A stretch of 44,697 nucleotides of DNA from Silvanigrellales bacterium (GTDB taxonomy: Bacteria > Bdellovibrionota_B > Oligoflexia > Silvanigrellales > Silvanigrellaceae). Of this stretch, positions 1-7,534 are shown piece by piece. The DNA lies in assembly GCA_020247005.1 (NCBI GenBank), contig JADCJN010000052.1, positions 1-44,697 on the forward strand. The letters run 5' to 3'. Position numbers and translations under genes: made by a program. The notes under the pieces were generated by a model that was not told where the DNA came from, searched no databases, and saw nothing but the letters and a program-made list of their open reading frames with translations. Positions within the stretch are counted from its first letter, which is position 1; each line of letters begins with the position of its first letter.

Positions 1-97
1 CCCTCTGCAAAGCGGCTCCGAGGGGCCTACCCTCATCTTTTGCACAGCAGGCGAAAGGTTTAGCTCATGAGAACCTCCTTGCGCTTTCGTGGCGCAC
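1..97 (-). mobile_element. 5' end of a second, nested group II intron
   Basis: Read on the minus strand, the sequence changes character at position 97, directly after the codons for the YADD catalytic motif of the reverse transcriptase. From that point it begins GTGCGCC, the consensus 5' terminus of bacterial group II introns. The DNA before the junction ends in GACGACT, which is what an uninterrupted YADD-Phe sequence would give (the first T of a Phe codon). The last 12 codons of the open frame and its TAA stop therefore lie in this second intron. The rest of the intron is outside the window. The intron start is read from the motif and the break in RT homology; its structural class was not determined. 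Confidence 0.65.
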
Positions 98-1013
98 AGT
101 CGTCGGCGTACCGCACGGCGATGACGTTCCCTTGCGCTTCGGTCTTGCGCCATGCGTGAATCCACACGTCGAAGACGTCGTGCAAATAGATGTTCGCCAG
201 AAGAGGAGAGACAATACCGCCTTGAGGGCTGCCCATCTCGCTCTCCTGAAAACATCCTTTCTCAAGAACACCCGCTTTGAGCCATTTCATTACAAGGCGC
301 AGAGCGCGCGAGTCGGAGAGCCTCCGACGCAACGACGCCATGAGCAACCCGTGAGGAATGGTGTCAAAGTAACTACGGATGTCCGCGTCCATCACATGGT
401 TCACCTTCTTCGTAAGGATGCCGGTATAGACGGCATCAAGCGCGCTGTGCGCGCCTCTGCCGGGCCGAAACCCATACGAGAAGCCCAGGAAATCCTGCTC
501 GAAGATTTCACCCACAACCATCGTGAACGCTCGCTGGACAATTTTGTCTTCCAGCGTGGGCACGCCCAGGGGCCGCGTGCGGCCATCAGGCTTTGGTATG
601 TGGACTCGACGAACTGGACTTGCCTGGTAACGGTTCGTTTGGAGCCGCAAGGAGAGGTCAGCGATGTTGGCATCGAGGTCCTCAAGGTACGCACTCCAAT
701 TCACTCCGTCGACACCGGCGGCAGCACGTGGCTTGAGTTCATAGAACGCAAGCCTGAGCACCGTCAGGTCGGCGATGAAACGGAACACATTATTGAACCG
801 TGTTTCTTTATCCCGCCTTGCAATTTGGCGTATCCGTTCGAGCATAGGGGACACGGCTGCCCGGCTCTGAGTCCGGACCGTGCTGTGCTCTCGCGGATTT
901 CCCTTGGGCAGGGTCCTTCCCTCCACGGACTCCGCGCCGGGGGCGGGCCCCGGTTTGTTCGCCCGCTTCGCAGGTACTACGACCCTGTCCGACTGGCTGG
1001 TGTGATTTCTCAC
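60..1013 (-). CDS. ltrA: Group II intron reverse transcriptase/maturase, interrupted after YADD
   Basis: This is the intron-encoded protein that helps the outer intron fold and retrotranspose. It shows the RT blocks in order: a PLGVPTLEDKIVQRA block, SYGFRPGRGAHSALDA, the first catalytic Asp in HVMDADIRSYFDTI, GSPQGGIVSPLLANIYL, and the catalytic RYADD. RT blocks after YADD, the maturase X domain and any endonuclease domain are missing. The last 12 residues (CAPRKRKEVLMS) are encoded by the nested intron. I chose the GTG at 1013, preceded by AAGGGA, because homologues start just before the SDR(x)VVP stretch; an upstream GTG at 1067 keeps the frame open. As it stands the protein cannot be a full maturase unless the nested intron is spliced out. 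Family assignment is certain; functionality is doubtful. Confidence 0.85.
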   Translation of the reverse strand: MRNHTSQSDRVVVPAKRANKPGPAPGAESVEGRTLPKGNPREHSTVRTQSRAAVSPMLERIRQIARRDKETRFNNVFRFIADLTVLRLAFYELKPRAAAGVDGVNWSAYLEDLDANIADLSLRLQTNRYQASPVRRVHIPKPDGRTRPLGVPTLEDKIVQRAFTMVVGEIFEQDFLGFSYGFRPGRGAHSALDAVYTGILTKKVNHVMDADIRSYFDTIPHGLLMASLRRRLSDSRALRLVMKWLKAGVLEKGCFQESEMGSPQGGIVSPLLANIYLHDVFDVWIHAWRKTEAQGNVIAVRYADDCAPRKRKEVLMS

Positions 1014-1371
1014 CGGCGTGTCCCTTTCGGGTTCCCGATGCGACCCAAATACATGATTTGGGAACACTCAGCCTCTCCCGGTTCTCGCGCAGATTGGTTC
1101 CGTACATGCCTGGGGTCTCGTGACCTCGCCGAGTGCGCATTGCTCTCGCCAAAACGAGCGATGCGCTGTGGCCTTCCCGTTATCCTTGCACGGTCGGCAC
1201 CCGGAACGGAGTTTATTTCGCGGCCCAATACCCAGCCTGCACGTACCCCTGTCAACGCTTCGGTGACGCGCTTACGCGCGCCCCCGCATGACTCGGGGTC
1301 GTCGTGAGTGGCTAACTCTTCAACGTAGAACTCTTTCATTTCCACCAATCTGCCGGTTTATCCCGGCGCAC
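98..1371 (-). mobile_element. Group II intron, 5' portion (outer intron)
   Basis: The minus strand begins at 1371 with GTGCGCCGGGATAAACCGGC, which fits the group II 5' consensus (GTGCG) followed by the first stem of domain I. The next 300 bases up to the RT gene (roughly 1070-1371) stay in an open frame and match the kind of conserved leader seen before proteobacterial group II intron RTs, so I read them as ribozyme domains I-III rather than as a protein gene. The RT gene follows in domain IV. The 3' part (end of RT, domains V and VI) is not in the window because a nested intron interrupts it at 97/98. The intron lies antisense to the sulfur operon that starts at 1385. Confidence 0.75.
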
Positions 1372-1376
1372 AAGGA
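1372..1376 (+). promoter_or_regulatory. Ribosome binding site touching the intron boundary
   Basis: AAGGA lies eight bases before the ATG at 1385 of the rhodanese gene. Its first base is the first base outside the predicted outer intron. The native 5' untranslated region therefore survives only as this site plus spacer, and any native promoter upstream has been displaced by the intron. Confidence 0.6.
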
Positions 1377-1384
1377 ACAAACCC

Positions 1385-1684
1385 ATGAATCTCGAATGCG
1401 CAAAGTTTCTCGAGGCGTACCAAATGTCCCCCAAGGGCACGGCTATTTTGCTCGACGTTCGTAACGACGACGAAGTGGCCGAGGGCCTTCTGAAGGAGGC
1501 TCTGCACATTCCCCTACCCGATCTTCCTGCACGCTTGGGCGAACTGCCACGCGACAAATCTATTTATATTTATTGCCGCAGCGGCGCTCGCGCTGGCAAG
1601 GCAAAAGACGTTCTGGAACGTGCAGGATTCTCGAAGGTGGTTGTTGCGGCAGGTGGTGGCTACGAGCAACTTTCTAAACTGTGA
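1385..1684 (+). CDS. Single-domain rhodanese-like sulfurtransferase
   Basis: This 99-residue protein is a single rhodanese domain that carries sulfane sulfur as a cysteine persulfide. It shows the N-terminal LLDVRNDDE segment (consensus LIDVRxxxE), a middle IPLPDLPARL segment and the active-site loop YCRSGARA, where the Cys is the sulfur acceptor, followed by the conserved C-terminal helix and GGGY turn. It has no signal peptide, so it should act in the cytoplasm. It is the first gene of a same-strand operon with a persulfide dioxygenase 41 bases downstream and three sulfur transport genes after that. Rhodanese plus ETHE1-type dioxygenase is a known partnership in sulfide detoxification, in which the rhodanese interconverts persulfide, sulfite and thiosulfate. 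Its exact substrate here is inferred from context. Confidence 0.9.
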   Translation: MNLECAKFLEAYQMSPKGTAILLDVRNDDEVAEGLLKEALHIPLPDLPARLGELPRDKSIYIYCRSGARAGKAKDVLERAGFSKVVVAAGGGYEQLSKL

Positions 1685-1725
1685 GCGCAAAAACTGAAGC
1701 CAGAAACTTCAATGGGAGAAATTCG

Positions 1726-2418
1726 ATGAACACCAAAATTCACTTCGAACGTTTTGTTGATGCGGAGACCAATACCTACACCTATCTTGTGGCCGACCCG
1801 GTGTCGAAAGACGCCGCACTCTTCGACTCGGTAAAAGAGCACACGGACACTTACGCAGAAAGGCTCAGCGCGCTCGGCTTCACTCTTCGCTACCTTTTTG
1901 AAACGCACGTGCATGCCGATCACATCACAGCAAGCGGCCACTTGAAAACAAGATTTCCCGAAGCCGTCATCGCCATCTCAAAGGACGCTGGCATCGCATG
2001 CTCACACCGTGCCCTGCAGGAGGGTGAAATTCTGATGGTGGGATCCATTCCCGTGCAAGTCCTCGCCACACCAGGGCACACCTCCGAAAGCCTGTCGTTC
2101 CTCGTCGATGGCAATCGGCTCCTTTCTGGCGACACCCTGCTCATCGACTCCTGCGGCCGCACGGACTTTCAAGCGGGCGACGCGCGCGCCATGCACGCCT
2201 CACTGCGCAGGCTCGCAGAGCTTCCCAACGAAACATTGGTTTACCCAGGGCACGACTACAAAGGACAACATGTTTCCACCATCGGTGAGCAAAAAGAAAA
2301 GAACCCCCTTTTAAATCTTTCCGAAGAGGCGTTTCTTGCAGAACTCGCCTCATGGAATTTGCCACCGCCCAAAAAAATCAAGCAATCCGTTCCTGCCAAC
2401 CTGACGTGCGGACTTTAA
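1726..2418 (+). CDS. ETHE1-type persulfide dioxygenase (metallo-beta-lactamase fold)
   Basis: This 230-residue MBL-fold protein most likely oxidises glutathione persulfide to sulfite using a single non-haem iron. Visible metal and fold motifs are THVHADH (the HxHxDH signature), PGHTSES, SGDTLLID and YPGHDY. The segment CGRTDFQAGD after the metal Asp is typical of ETHE1/Blh enzymes rather than glyoxalase II. The ATG at 1726 is chosen because GGGAGA sits seven bases upstream; an in-frame GTG at 1681 overlaps the rhodanese stop but lacks a good site. No fused rhodanese domain is present; the separate rhodanese gene upstream may supply that function. The product sulfite could leave by the TauE-like exporter encoded next. 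Family is secure; substrate is inferred from family and neighbours. Confidence 0.88.
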   Translation: MNTKIHFERFVDAETNTYTYLVADPVSKDAALFDSVKEHTDTYAERLSALGFTLRYLFETHVHADHITASGHLKTRFPEAVIAISKDAGIACSHRALQEGEILMVGSIPVQVLATPGHTSESLSFLVDGNRLLSGDTLLIDSCGRTDFQAGDARAMHASLRRLAELPNETLVYPGHDYKGQHVSTIGEQKEKNPLLNLSEEAFLAELASWNLPPPKKIKQSVPANLTCGL

Positions 2419-2422
2419 GAGT

Positions 2423-3229
2423 ATGACACTTCTTGGCCTTTTCCTCTCGGCTCTTATTGGCGTCAGCCTCGGACTTCTGGGCGGTGGGGGAAGCATTCTG
2501 ACCGTGCCGCTGCTTCATTACGTCTTCGGCCTCAGCGCCCCGTTGGCAACGTCAACAAGTCTTGCTGTTGTTGGCGTCACCGCCGCTCTGGGAGCGTGGA
2601 CTTTCGCGCGGCGAAAACAGGTCGCCTTTCGCGAGGGTCTCCTCTTTGCCTTGCCGAGCTTCGTCTCTGTCACTTTGGTGCGTCGATTCATCGTGCCCAG
2701 GCTTCCTGCCGAATTTGAAGTTCTTGGCTCCTCTTTTTCGCGCGACGCGTCTCTTTTGGTGGCTTTCGCCCTGGTGATGCTCGCCGCAGGAGTCGCCATG
2801 CTACGTAAAAAAACGTCCGTGCCTCCGCAAGACAACGGGCCTATGAAGTTTGAATCCGTGCGTGTTTTGCGCGTTGCCTTGCTCGGCGTTTTTGTCGGCA
2901 TTTTGACAGGATTCTTGGGTGCTGGAGGCGGCTTTCTGATTGTGCCTGCGCTTGCTTTGCTCGTGCGGCTCGACATGAAACGTGCCGTGGGAACCTCGCT
3001 TTTCATCATCTCCGCAAACTCTTTGACTGGATTCGCAGCCGATTTGGTTGCAGGAACGCCCGTCCCCTGGTTGCTGCTGGGCAGCGTGATGGCGGCTGCG
3101 GCTGTTGGCATGGCGCTCGGAACGCAAGCCTCAAAACGCGTCCCTGCCGAACGCCTGAAACCCGCCTTCGGGGTTTTCATTCTCGTCATGGCGGCTCTTA
3201 TTCTGACAAAAGAACTCCTTCTTTCATAA
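2423..3229 (+). CDS. TauE/SafE (TSUP) family sulfite/organosulfonate exporter
   Basis: This 268-residue membrane protein has two homologous halves, each opening with the TSUP glycine-rich motif: LGLLGGGGSILTVPLL near residue 14 and GFLGAGGGFLIVPALALL near residue 165, each followed by a conserved ATSTSL or GTSLF segment. Hydrophobic segments suggest about eight transmembrane helices. The start ATG lies four bases after the dioxygenase stop, indicating tight coupling. TSUP proteins export sulfite or sulfonates, or transport sulfur compounds. Placed after a persulfide dioxygenase that makes sulfite, export of sulfite from the cytoplasm is the simplest role. Transport direction and substrate are not visible in the sequence. 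Confidence 0.87.
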   Translation: MTLLGLFLSALIGVSLGLLGGGGSILTVPLLHYVFGLSAPLATSTSLAVVGVTAALGAWTFARRKQVAFREGLLFALPSFVSVTLVRRFIVPRLPAEFEVLGSSFSRDASLLVAFALVMLAAGVAMLRKKTSVPPQDNGPMKFESVRVLRVALLGVFVGILTGFLGAGGGFLIVPALALLVRLDMKRAVGTSLFIISANSLTGFAADLVAGTPVPWLLLGSVMAAAAVGMALGTQASKRVPAERLKPAFGVFILVMAALILTKELLLS

Positions 3230-3253
3230 TTCGTCCTGATAAGGAAACAAGCC

Positions 3254-3736
3254 ATGACTTTCGATTTTCCGACACTGCTTTCGGGCCCCCTGGTGGGCGG
3301 CATGGCCATTGGGCTTGCCGGCGCCCTCCTTCTTCTTTTGAACGGACGCATTCTGGGTGTGAGCGGTATTGTTGGCACCCTCCTCACTTTGTCCACGAAC
3401 TCCACGGCGCGTGCCCATGCCCCAAATGAGTTCCGCTGGCGCCTTGCTTTTCTCGTCGGCCTCTTTGTGGGCGGAGGTCTCCTTGCCTTCACCAGTGACA
3501 CGTTCACCACGGCCGTTCCCGTTGTTTCTCATCCCCTTCTCCTTGTTCTCGCCGGTCTGTTGGTGGGCGTGGGCACACGGCTTGGACTTGGCTGCACGAG
3601 TGGGCACGGCATCTGCGGCCTCGCACGACTTTCCGGCCGAAGCCTGCTTGCCACCGCTCTTTTTATGGGAGCAGGAATGCTTGTGGTCGCCGTTTTGAAT
3701 GCCACTGGGCTCTTTGGAAAGGGGTTTTTGTCATGA
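3254..3736 (+). CDS. YeeE/YedE family sulfur transporter, N-terminal half
   Basis: This 160-residue membrane protein has about four transmembrane helices and the YeeE/YedE family signature GLGCTSGHGICGLARLSGRS near its C-terminal third, with conserved cysteines thought to handle thiosulfate or other sulfur species. AAGGA precedes the ATG. It overlaps the next gene by ATGA, and the next gene supplies the second half, so the two products probably form one transporter. Single-chain YeeE (TsuA) proteins that import thiosulfate are about twice this size, so this is the common split form. Thiosulfate or another sulfane sulfur compound is the expected substrate, but that is inference from the family and operon. 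Confidence 0.85.
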   Translation: MTFDFPTLLSGPLVGGMAIGLAGALLLLLNGRILGVSGIVGTLLTLSTNSTARAHAPNEFRWRLAFLVGLFVGGGLLAFTSDTFTTAVPVVSHPLLLVLAGLLVGVGTRLGLGCTSGHGICGLARLSGRSLLATALFMGAGMLVVAVLNATGLFGKGFLS

Positions 3737-4248
3737 GTCGTCACCAGCAGGGAACCCACGCAACCGCACAAGCACACCCGCCGCAGTCGGCATTTCAAAA
3801 CCTCGCTGCACTGGCTGTGGCCCTTTTTTCCGGCGCTCTGTTTGCCTGGGGCCTCGGGCGAGGCGGCATGTTGAACCCTGAAAAAGTACGCGCTTTCCTC
3901 GACGTGGGAGGCGCCTGGCAGCCTGATCTTGCCTTCGTGATGGCTGGCGCTCTTCTTGTTTACTTTGTCGCGAACATCTTCGCGCGCAAACGCCAGACGC
4001 CGGCTCTCGACACCGCCTGGAGCCACCTCCCCTCTGTCGGCTGGGACCTCCCTCGTGAGGCCAAGGTGGGAGCCGTCCTCTTTGGACTTGGCTGGGGCCT
4101 CGCCGGATTTTGCCCTGGCCCCGCCGTGGTTTCGCTGGTCTCAGTGGTGACACCTGGAGCGTCGATGCCCCGCGAAACCCTGATTTTTGCGAGCTCCATG
4201 CTCATCGGATTCTTTGTTCACGCCCGATTTCTGCACAAGCACAAATAA
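3733..4248 (+). CDS. YeeE/YedE family sulfur transporter, C-terminal half (DUF6691-like)
   Basis: This 171-residue protein is the partner of the preceding half-transporter. It carries the motifs FAWGLGRGGMLNPEKVRAFL and GLAGFCPGPAVVSL; the second contains the conserved Cys typical of this half. A short polar N-terminus rich in Gln, His and Thr precedes about four transmembrane helices. Its ATG overlaps the previous stop (ATGA), a sign of translational coupling and equal dosage. It is the last gene of the sulfur operon and converges with nagZ 31 bases on; I see no strong hairpin terminator in that gap. Confidence 0.85.
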   Translation: MSRHQQGTHATAQAHPPQSAFQNLAALAVALFSGALFAWGLGRGGMLNPEKVRAFLDVGGAWQPDLAFVMAGALLVYFVANIFARKRQTPALDTAWSHLPSVGWDLPREAKVGAVLFGLGWGLAGFCPGPAVVSLVSVVTPGASMPRETLIFASSMLIGFFVHARFLHKHK

Positions 4249-4279
4249 AGGATTTTGGCAGACCCCAGCGGCCGCAGTC

Positions 4280-5371
4280 TTACCCAACGTTTCCTTCAAA
4301 GAATCTCGGCAACCGGCCTTCCATTTCCGAAGCGAAGGCCTCGTCGTTCTTAAGCGCGGTGGCAACTCCGGCCAACACCTCTTCTTCAAGAACAATGCTC
4401 TGGCAGCTCAGTACGATGTCGCAACCCGCCTTCAGCGCGTCGACGCCAGCCATGTGAAGGTAGCCCGAGAGGGAGCGGCCCGCGAGGCCCGAGACGTCGT
4501 CGACGATGGCTGCGCTGGTGAGCGCGACTTGAACGCCATAGTGAAGAGCAAGGGCCTTCATGCGAAGGTCGTCGGAAAGAACGAGGCCTTGGAACCCGAG
4601 CCGACCACGGAGTTCTTCCTTCAGAATGCGCGAACTGAGAGTGGCCGGAAACACGGGGTCGAGCGAGGGCACGCGAACGTGGGCGGTCATGCAGAAAGGA
4701 ACACCACCACGAAAAGCTTCTTGGAAAGGAATCCACTCGCGGTGCGCAAGGGTTTCGAGAGTCGCATTCGTCTGCGCAAAGTCGTGATGAGAGTCGGTGG
4801 TCGTATCGCCATGCCCCGGAAAGTGCTTCACGCAAGGAGAGATGCCGTGAGAAAGAAAGACCTGCGAAACCTCACGCACGAAGGTGGAAACAACAGCAGG
4901 CGTGCGGCCGTAACACCGGTCGCCCATCACTGGGTTGCTTTCTTCGGTCAAAACGTCTGCCACGGGCGCGAATACGACGTTGATGCCAAGCCCCTTACAC
5001 ACCAAGGCTTGCAGTGTCGCCTGCTCCTTCGCTGCTGCGACAGCATTGGCATCGGCCCATTGCAGCGCGGGCACGCCACGGGGCATGGGCCAGGGCAAAC
5101 GCGCCACGCGCCCGCCCTCTTCGTCTATGCCGAGAGCCACACCCGGCAACAGCGCGCGGAGTTCAGACACCAAAGAGTGCGCCTGCGAAAGTGAAACAAG
5201 GTTGCGCCGAAACAGAACGAGGCCCGATGGCCTGTAAAGTGCCAGCAAACGGCGTTCTTCTGGCAGCAGAGTCGCTCCCGCCAGACTAGGCCAAACGAAA
5301 AGCCCTGCGCGTTCTTCTGCGGTGGTGCGTGGAAAGGCCGACCACCCCACAGCACGCTGATTCCCACCCAT
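4280..5371 (-). CDS. nagZ: Glycoside hydrolase family 3 beta-N-acetylglucosaminidase (NagZ-like)
   Basis: NagZ removes N-acetylglucosamine from 1,6-anhydro-muropeptides during peptidoglycan recycling in the cytoplasm. This 363-residue protein has the family landmarks GIDEEGGRVARLPWP (substrate loop, usually IDQEGGRV), KHFPGHGDTTTDSH (the His/Asp general acid loop that defines NagZ-type GH3 enzymes) and VLSDDLRMKAL, where the first Asp is the likely nucleophile. There is no signal peptide. The frame is open upstream, but the ATG at 5371 has GGGAGGG about seven bases before it, and longer versions would run into glpK. It is divergent from glpK. The domain is complete; the assignment to NagZ rather than another GH3 enzyme rests on the KHFPGHG(x)DSH motif. 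Confidence 0.9.
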   Translation of the reverse strand: MGGNQRAVGWSAFPRTTAEERAGLFVWPSLAGATLLPEERRLLALYRPSGLVLFRRNLVSLSQAHSLVSELRALLPGVALGIDEEGGRVARLPWPMPRGVPALQWADANAVAAAKEQATLQALVCKGLGINVVFAPVADVLTEESNPVMGDRCYGRTPAVVSTFVREVSQVFLSHGISPCVKHFPGHGDTTTDSHHDFAQTNATLETLAHREWIPFQEAFRGGVPFCMTAHVRVPSLDPVFPATLSSRILKEELRGRLGFQGLVLSDDLRMKALALHYGVQVALTSAAIVDDVSGLAGRSLSGYLHMAGVDALKAGCDIVLSCQSIVLEEEVLAGVATALKNDEAFASEMEGRLPRFFEGNVG

Positions 5372-5476
5372 CGCAAGCCCTCCCATACCGATGCTACTGT
5401 AGGCCGTGGACACCGACCTCTGCGAACAACACGAATACGGGGCCTTTTTGAGCAGGCACCGCTCCAGGAGAGTAAC
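5372..5476. promoter_or_regulatory. Divergent intergenic region between nagZ and glpK
   Basis: These 105 bases separate two divergent genes and must hold both promoters. I see no convincing -35/-10 pair or operator. The only clear sites are the ribosome binding site CAGGAGAG just before glpK and GGGAGGG before nagZ, which lies on the minus strand at the left end. Confidence 0.4.
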
Positions 5477-7018
5477 ATGGGCCAACTCCTTCTCGCCATT
5501 GACCAAGGCACCACGGGAACGCAAATCGCCTTCTACGACGCCACGACTCTCCAAAAACTCGCGCATGCGAAATCGGAGTTTCGTCAAATCTTCCCGTCAC
5601 CAGGACTCGTGGAACACGCACCCGCCGACATTTGGGCTTCCGTGGTGCAAGCCTATACGAAGGCACGCGGCGAACTTGCGCAAGCTCATGCCTCTCGTGC
5701 GCACGACAGCGTCGCCGGCATTGGTATCGCCAACCAACGCGAAACTTGCGTCGCCTGGGACGCACGCTCAGGCGACGCGTTTTGCAATGCCATTGTCTGG
5801 CAAGACAGACGCACAGCCGACGCCTGCAGCCAACTCAAAAACAACGACGCGACTCGCCAGGAAATTCTCGCTCTCACGGGGCTCGTGTGCGACCCGTATT
5901 TTTCGGGCACGAAAATGCAATGGATGCTTGAAAACGTGGACGCTGTGTCGAGTGCCGGCAAACGCGGAACGCTCTGCTTCGGAACCATCGACTCCTGGCT
6001 TGTTTGGAGGCTCACCGGTGGCGTTTCCCACGTCACCGACCACACGAACGCCTCACGCACACTTTTGTACGGACTCGAGAAAGGCGACTGGAACGAAACA
6101 CTGCTGGACCGTTTCCATGTTCCCCGGAGCGCGCTCCCGCGCATTGTCGACTCTGTCGGACTTCTTGGCACCACCAAAGGCTTTCTTGATCTCCCCGACG
6201 GCACACCCATTACGGGCGCCTTGGGCGACCAACAAGCAGCACTTTTCGGGCAAGACTGCGAAAGGCCTGGCGAGGCTAAAATAACCTATGGAACAGGCGC
6301 GTTTCTTCTCATGCATACGGGCACGTCGCCTGTGCTCTACGCAGACGACGGACTTCTTTCCACGGTTGCCTGCGCGCAGAACGGACGGCGCACCTTCGCG
6401 CGCGAAGGCGCTGCGTTCATTGCAGGAGCGGCCATTCAATTCGTGCGCGACAATCTCGGCTGGATAAAATCTTCGGCAGACGTTGAACACATTGCCGCCA
6501 ACGCCTCTCGAGACCCGGGCCTCCATTTTGTGCCTGCCCTCACAGGCTTGCCTGCGCCGTGGTGGAACCCTGATGCGCGAGGAATGCTTCTGGGACTCAC
6601 GCGCGGAACGACAAAAGAACAGATTATGCGCGCTGTTCTGGAGTCTGTGGCTCTGCAAAACACCGAACTCCTGCGGCTCATTTGCGCGTCTGCGGGTGTT
6701 TCCCTCGCGCGCGTCGCCGTCGACGGTGGCGCCTCGCAAAACGACTTCCTCATGCAGTTTCAAGCTGACGTGTTGCAGACGCCTCTCTGGCGCCCCAGTG
6801 ATGTGGAAACGACTTCACGCGGCGCCGTGAAGGCAGCGAGGCTGGGGTTGGGAGACACCACGACGGTTCCGTGGGCAAAGACGGCCTCTTGGCCCGCGCA
6901 AGGCTCTCACGGTCACACGTTTACACCGCAGTTTTCGGCTGCCACGGCGAAAACAACAAACGCCTCTTGGCTGAAGGCCGCGCGTTTTGTCGACGCTTTT
7001 TATCGGGAATCCCCCTAA
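5477..7018 (+). CDS. glpK: Glycerol kinase
   Basis: This enzyme phosphorylates glycerol to glycerol 3-phosphate with ATP. The 513-residue FGGY-family sequence opens with the phosphate-loop LLAIDQGTTGTQIAFYD, then GIANQRET and VWQDRRT (glycerol binding), YFSGTKMQWML (FGGY signature 1), GTIDSWLVWRL, GALGDQQAALFGQ (catalytic Asp), ITYGTGAFLL and a C-terminal VDGGASQNDFLMQFQ segment. Length is normal (about 500). Start ATG with AGGAGAG six bases upstream. It stands alone: no glpF, glpD or glpR is nearby, so glycerol uptake and the dehydrogenase must be encoded elsewhere. It converges with khpA 27 bases downstream. All key motifs are intact. Confidence 0.95.
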   Translation: MGQLLLAIDQGTTGTQIAFYDATTLQKLAHAKSEFRQIFPSPGLVEHAPADIWASVVQAYTKARGELAQAHASRAHDSVAGIGIANQRETCVAWDARSGDAFCNAIVWQDRRTADACSQLKNNDATRQEILALTGLVCDPYFSGTKMQWMLENVDAVSSAGKRGTLCFGTIDSWLVWRLTGGVSHVTDHTNASRTLLYGLEKGDWNETLLDRFHVPRSALPRIVDSVGLLGTTKGFLDLPDGTPITGALGDQQAALFGQDCERPGEAKITYGTGAFLLMHTGTSPVLYADDGLLSTVACAQNGRRTFAREGAAFIAGAAIQFVRDNLGWIKSSADVEHIAANASRDPGLHFVPALTGLPAPWWNPDARGMLLGLTRGTTKEQIMRAVLESVALQNTELLRLICASAGVSLARVAVDGGASQNDFLMQFQADVLQTPLWRPSDVETTSRGAVKAARLGLGDTTTVPWAKTASWPAQGSHGHTFTPQFSAATAKTTNASWLKAARFVDAFYRESP

Positions 7019-7045
7019 AAAAGCGGTTTGCTCAGTGCCAATTTC

Positions 7046-7279
7046 CTATTGGTCGACAATATGAAGAGTGTACCGCTTGTTCAGCTTTGCCGCCCCGCAG
7101 TTCACGAGAGTGCGAATGGCTTCTGCCGTTCGCCCTGACCGACCAATCACCTTGCCAATATCTTCTTTCGCCACTTTGAGCTCAATGACGTTGGCTTGAG
7201 TTCCCAAAATTTCTTGGATCTCGACCTGGTCGACCTTGTCGACAAGGCTCCTCACAATGGCATCGACGAGGTCTCTCAT
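7046..7279 (-). CDS. khpA: KhpA-family KH-domain RNA-binding protein
   Basis: This small (about 77 residues) single KH-domain protein binds RNA, in other bacteria together with KhpB/Jag. The RNA-binding loop GKVIGRSGRTAEAIRTL carries the GxxG core (here GRSG), preceded by the typical VAKEDI strand-turn and the N-terminal segment MRDLVDAIVRSLVDKVDQVE seen at the start of KhpA proteins. Length matches the family. I used the ATG at 7279 by homology although no strong ribosome binding site precedes it; a GTG at 7339 would add about 20 residues. In many genomes khpA lies between rpsP and rimM; here it is isolated, with a divergent unusual redox-like gene on the other side. Confidence 0.85.
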   Translation of the reverse strand: MRDLVDAIVRSLVDKVDQVEIQEILGTQANVIELKVAKEDIGKVIGRSGRTAEAIRTLVNCGAAKLNKRYTLHIVDQ

Positions 7280-7534
7280 GTTGGTTTCATTTTCGCCGCT
7301 GGTCACCGTCACCGTCCTTTGCCCCACTTTCCGTTTCACATCGCTTGGGCACCCCTTGGGCCGCCTTTTCACCACGGTCGCATGTTTCGCGCGCGTGAGG
7401 CAAGTCTCGCCCCCCGGGCAACCTCTGCCTTGACTGGAAATTGCCTCAAGTCGCCTGGCAAATGTTCGATACGCCCGCTGGACGGGATCGCCTACCCAAA
7501 GGCTTTTGGCCGAATGAGGCGAGGAGAGTGGCGC
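7280..7534. other. Intergenic region between khpA and the siroheme-like gene
   Basis: This 255-base divergent gap should contain promoters for both neighbours. Frames run open through it on both strands, but the translations show no recognisable domain and look unlike coding sequence. I see no clear promoter hexamers, hairpins or repeats. The only usable site is GAGGAGAG just before the GTG at 7535. Confidence 0.4.

Noticed and set aside
132-1307. Long plus-strand open frame opposite the intron RT
   Set aside because: It is the antisense of the RT gene and ribozyme region; the translation shows no motif and its composition mirrors the coding strand.
1010-1348. Minus-strand 112-residue open frame before the RT
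   Set aside because: It covers the predicted ribozyme domains and its conservation is explained by RNA structure, so I list it as intron, not protein.
4187-5194. Plus-strand 335-residue frame opposite nagZ
   Set aside because: The minus strand carries clear GH3-hydrolase motifs; the plus frame has none.
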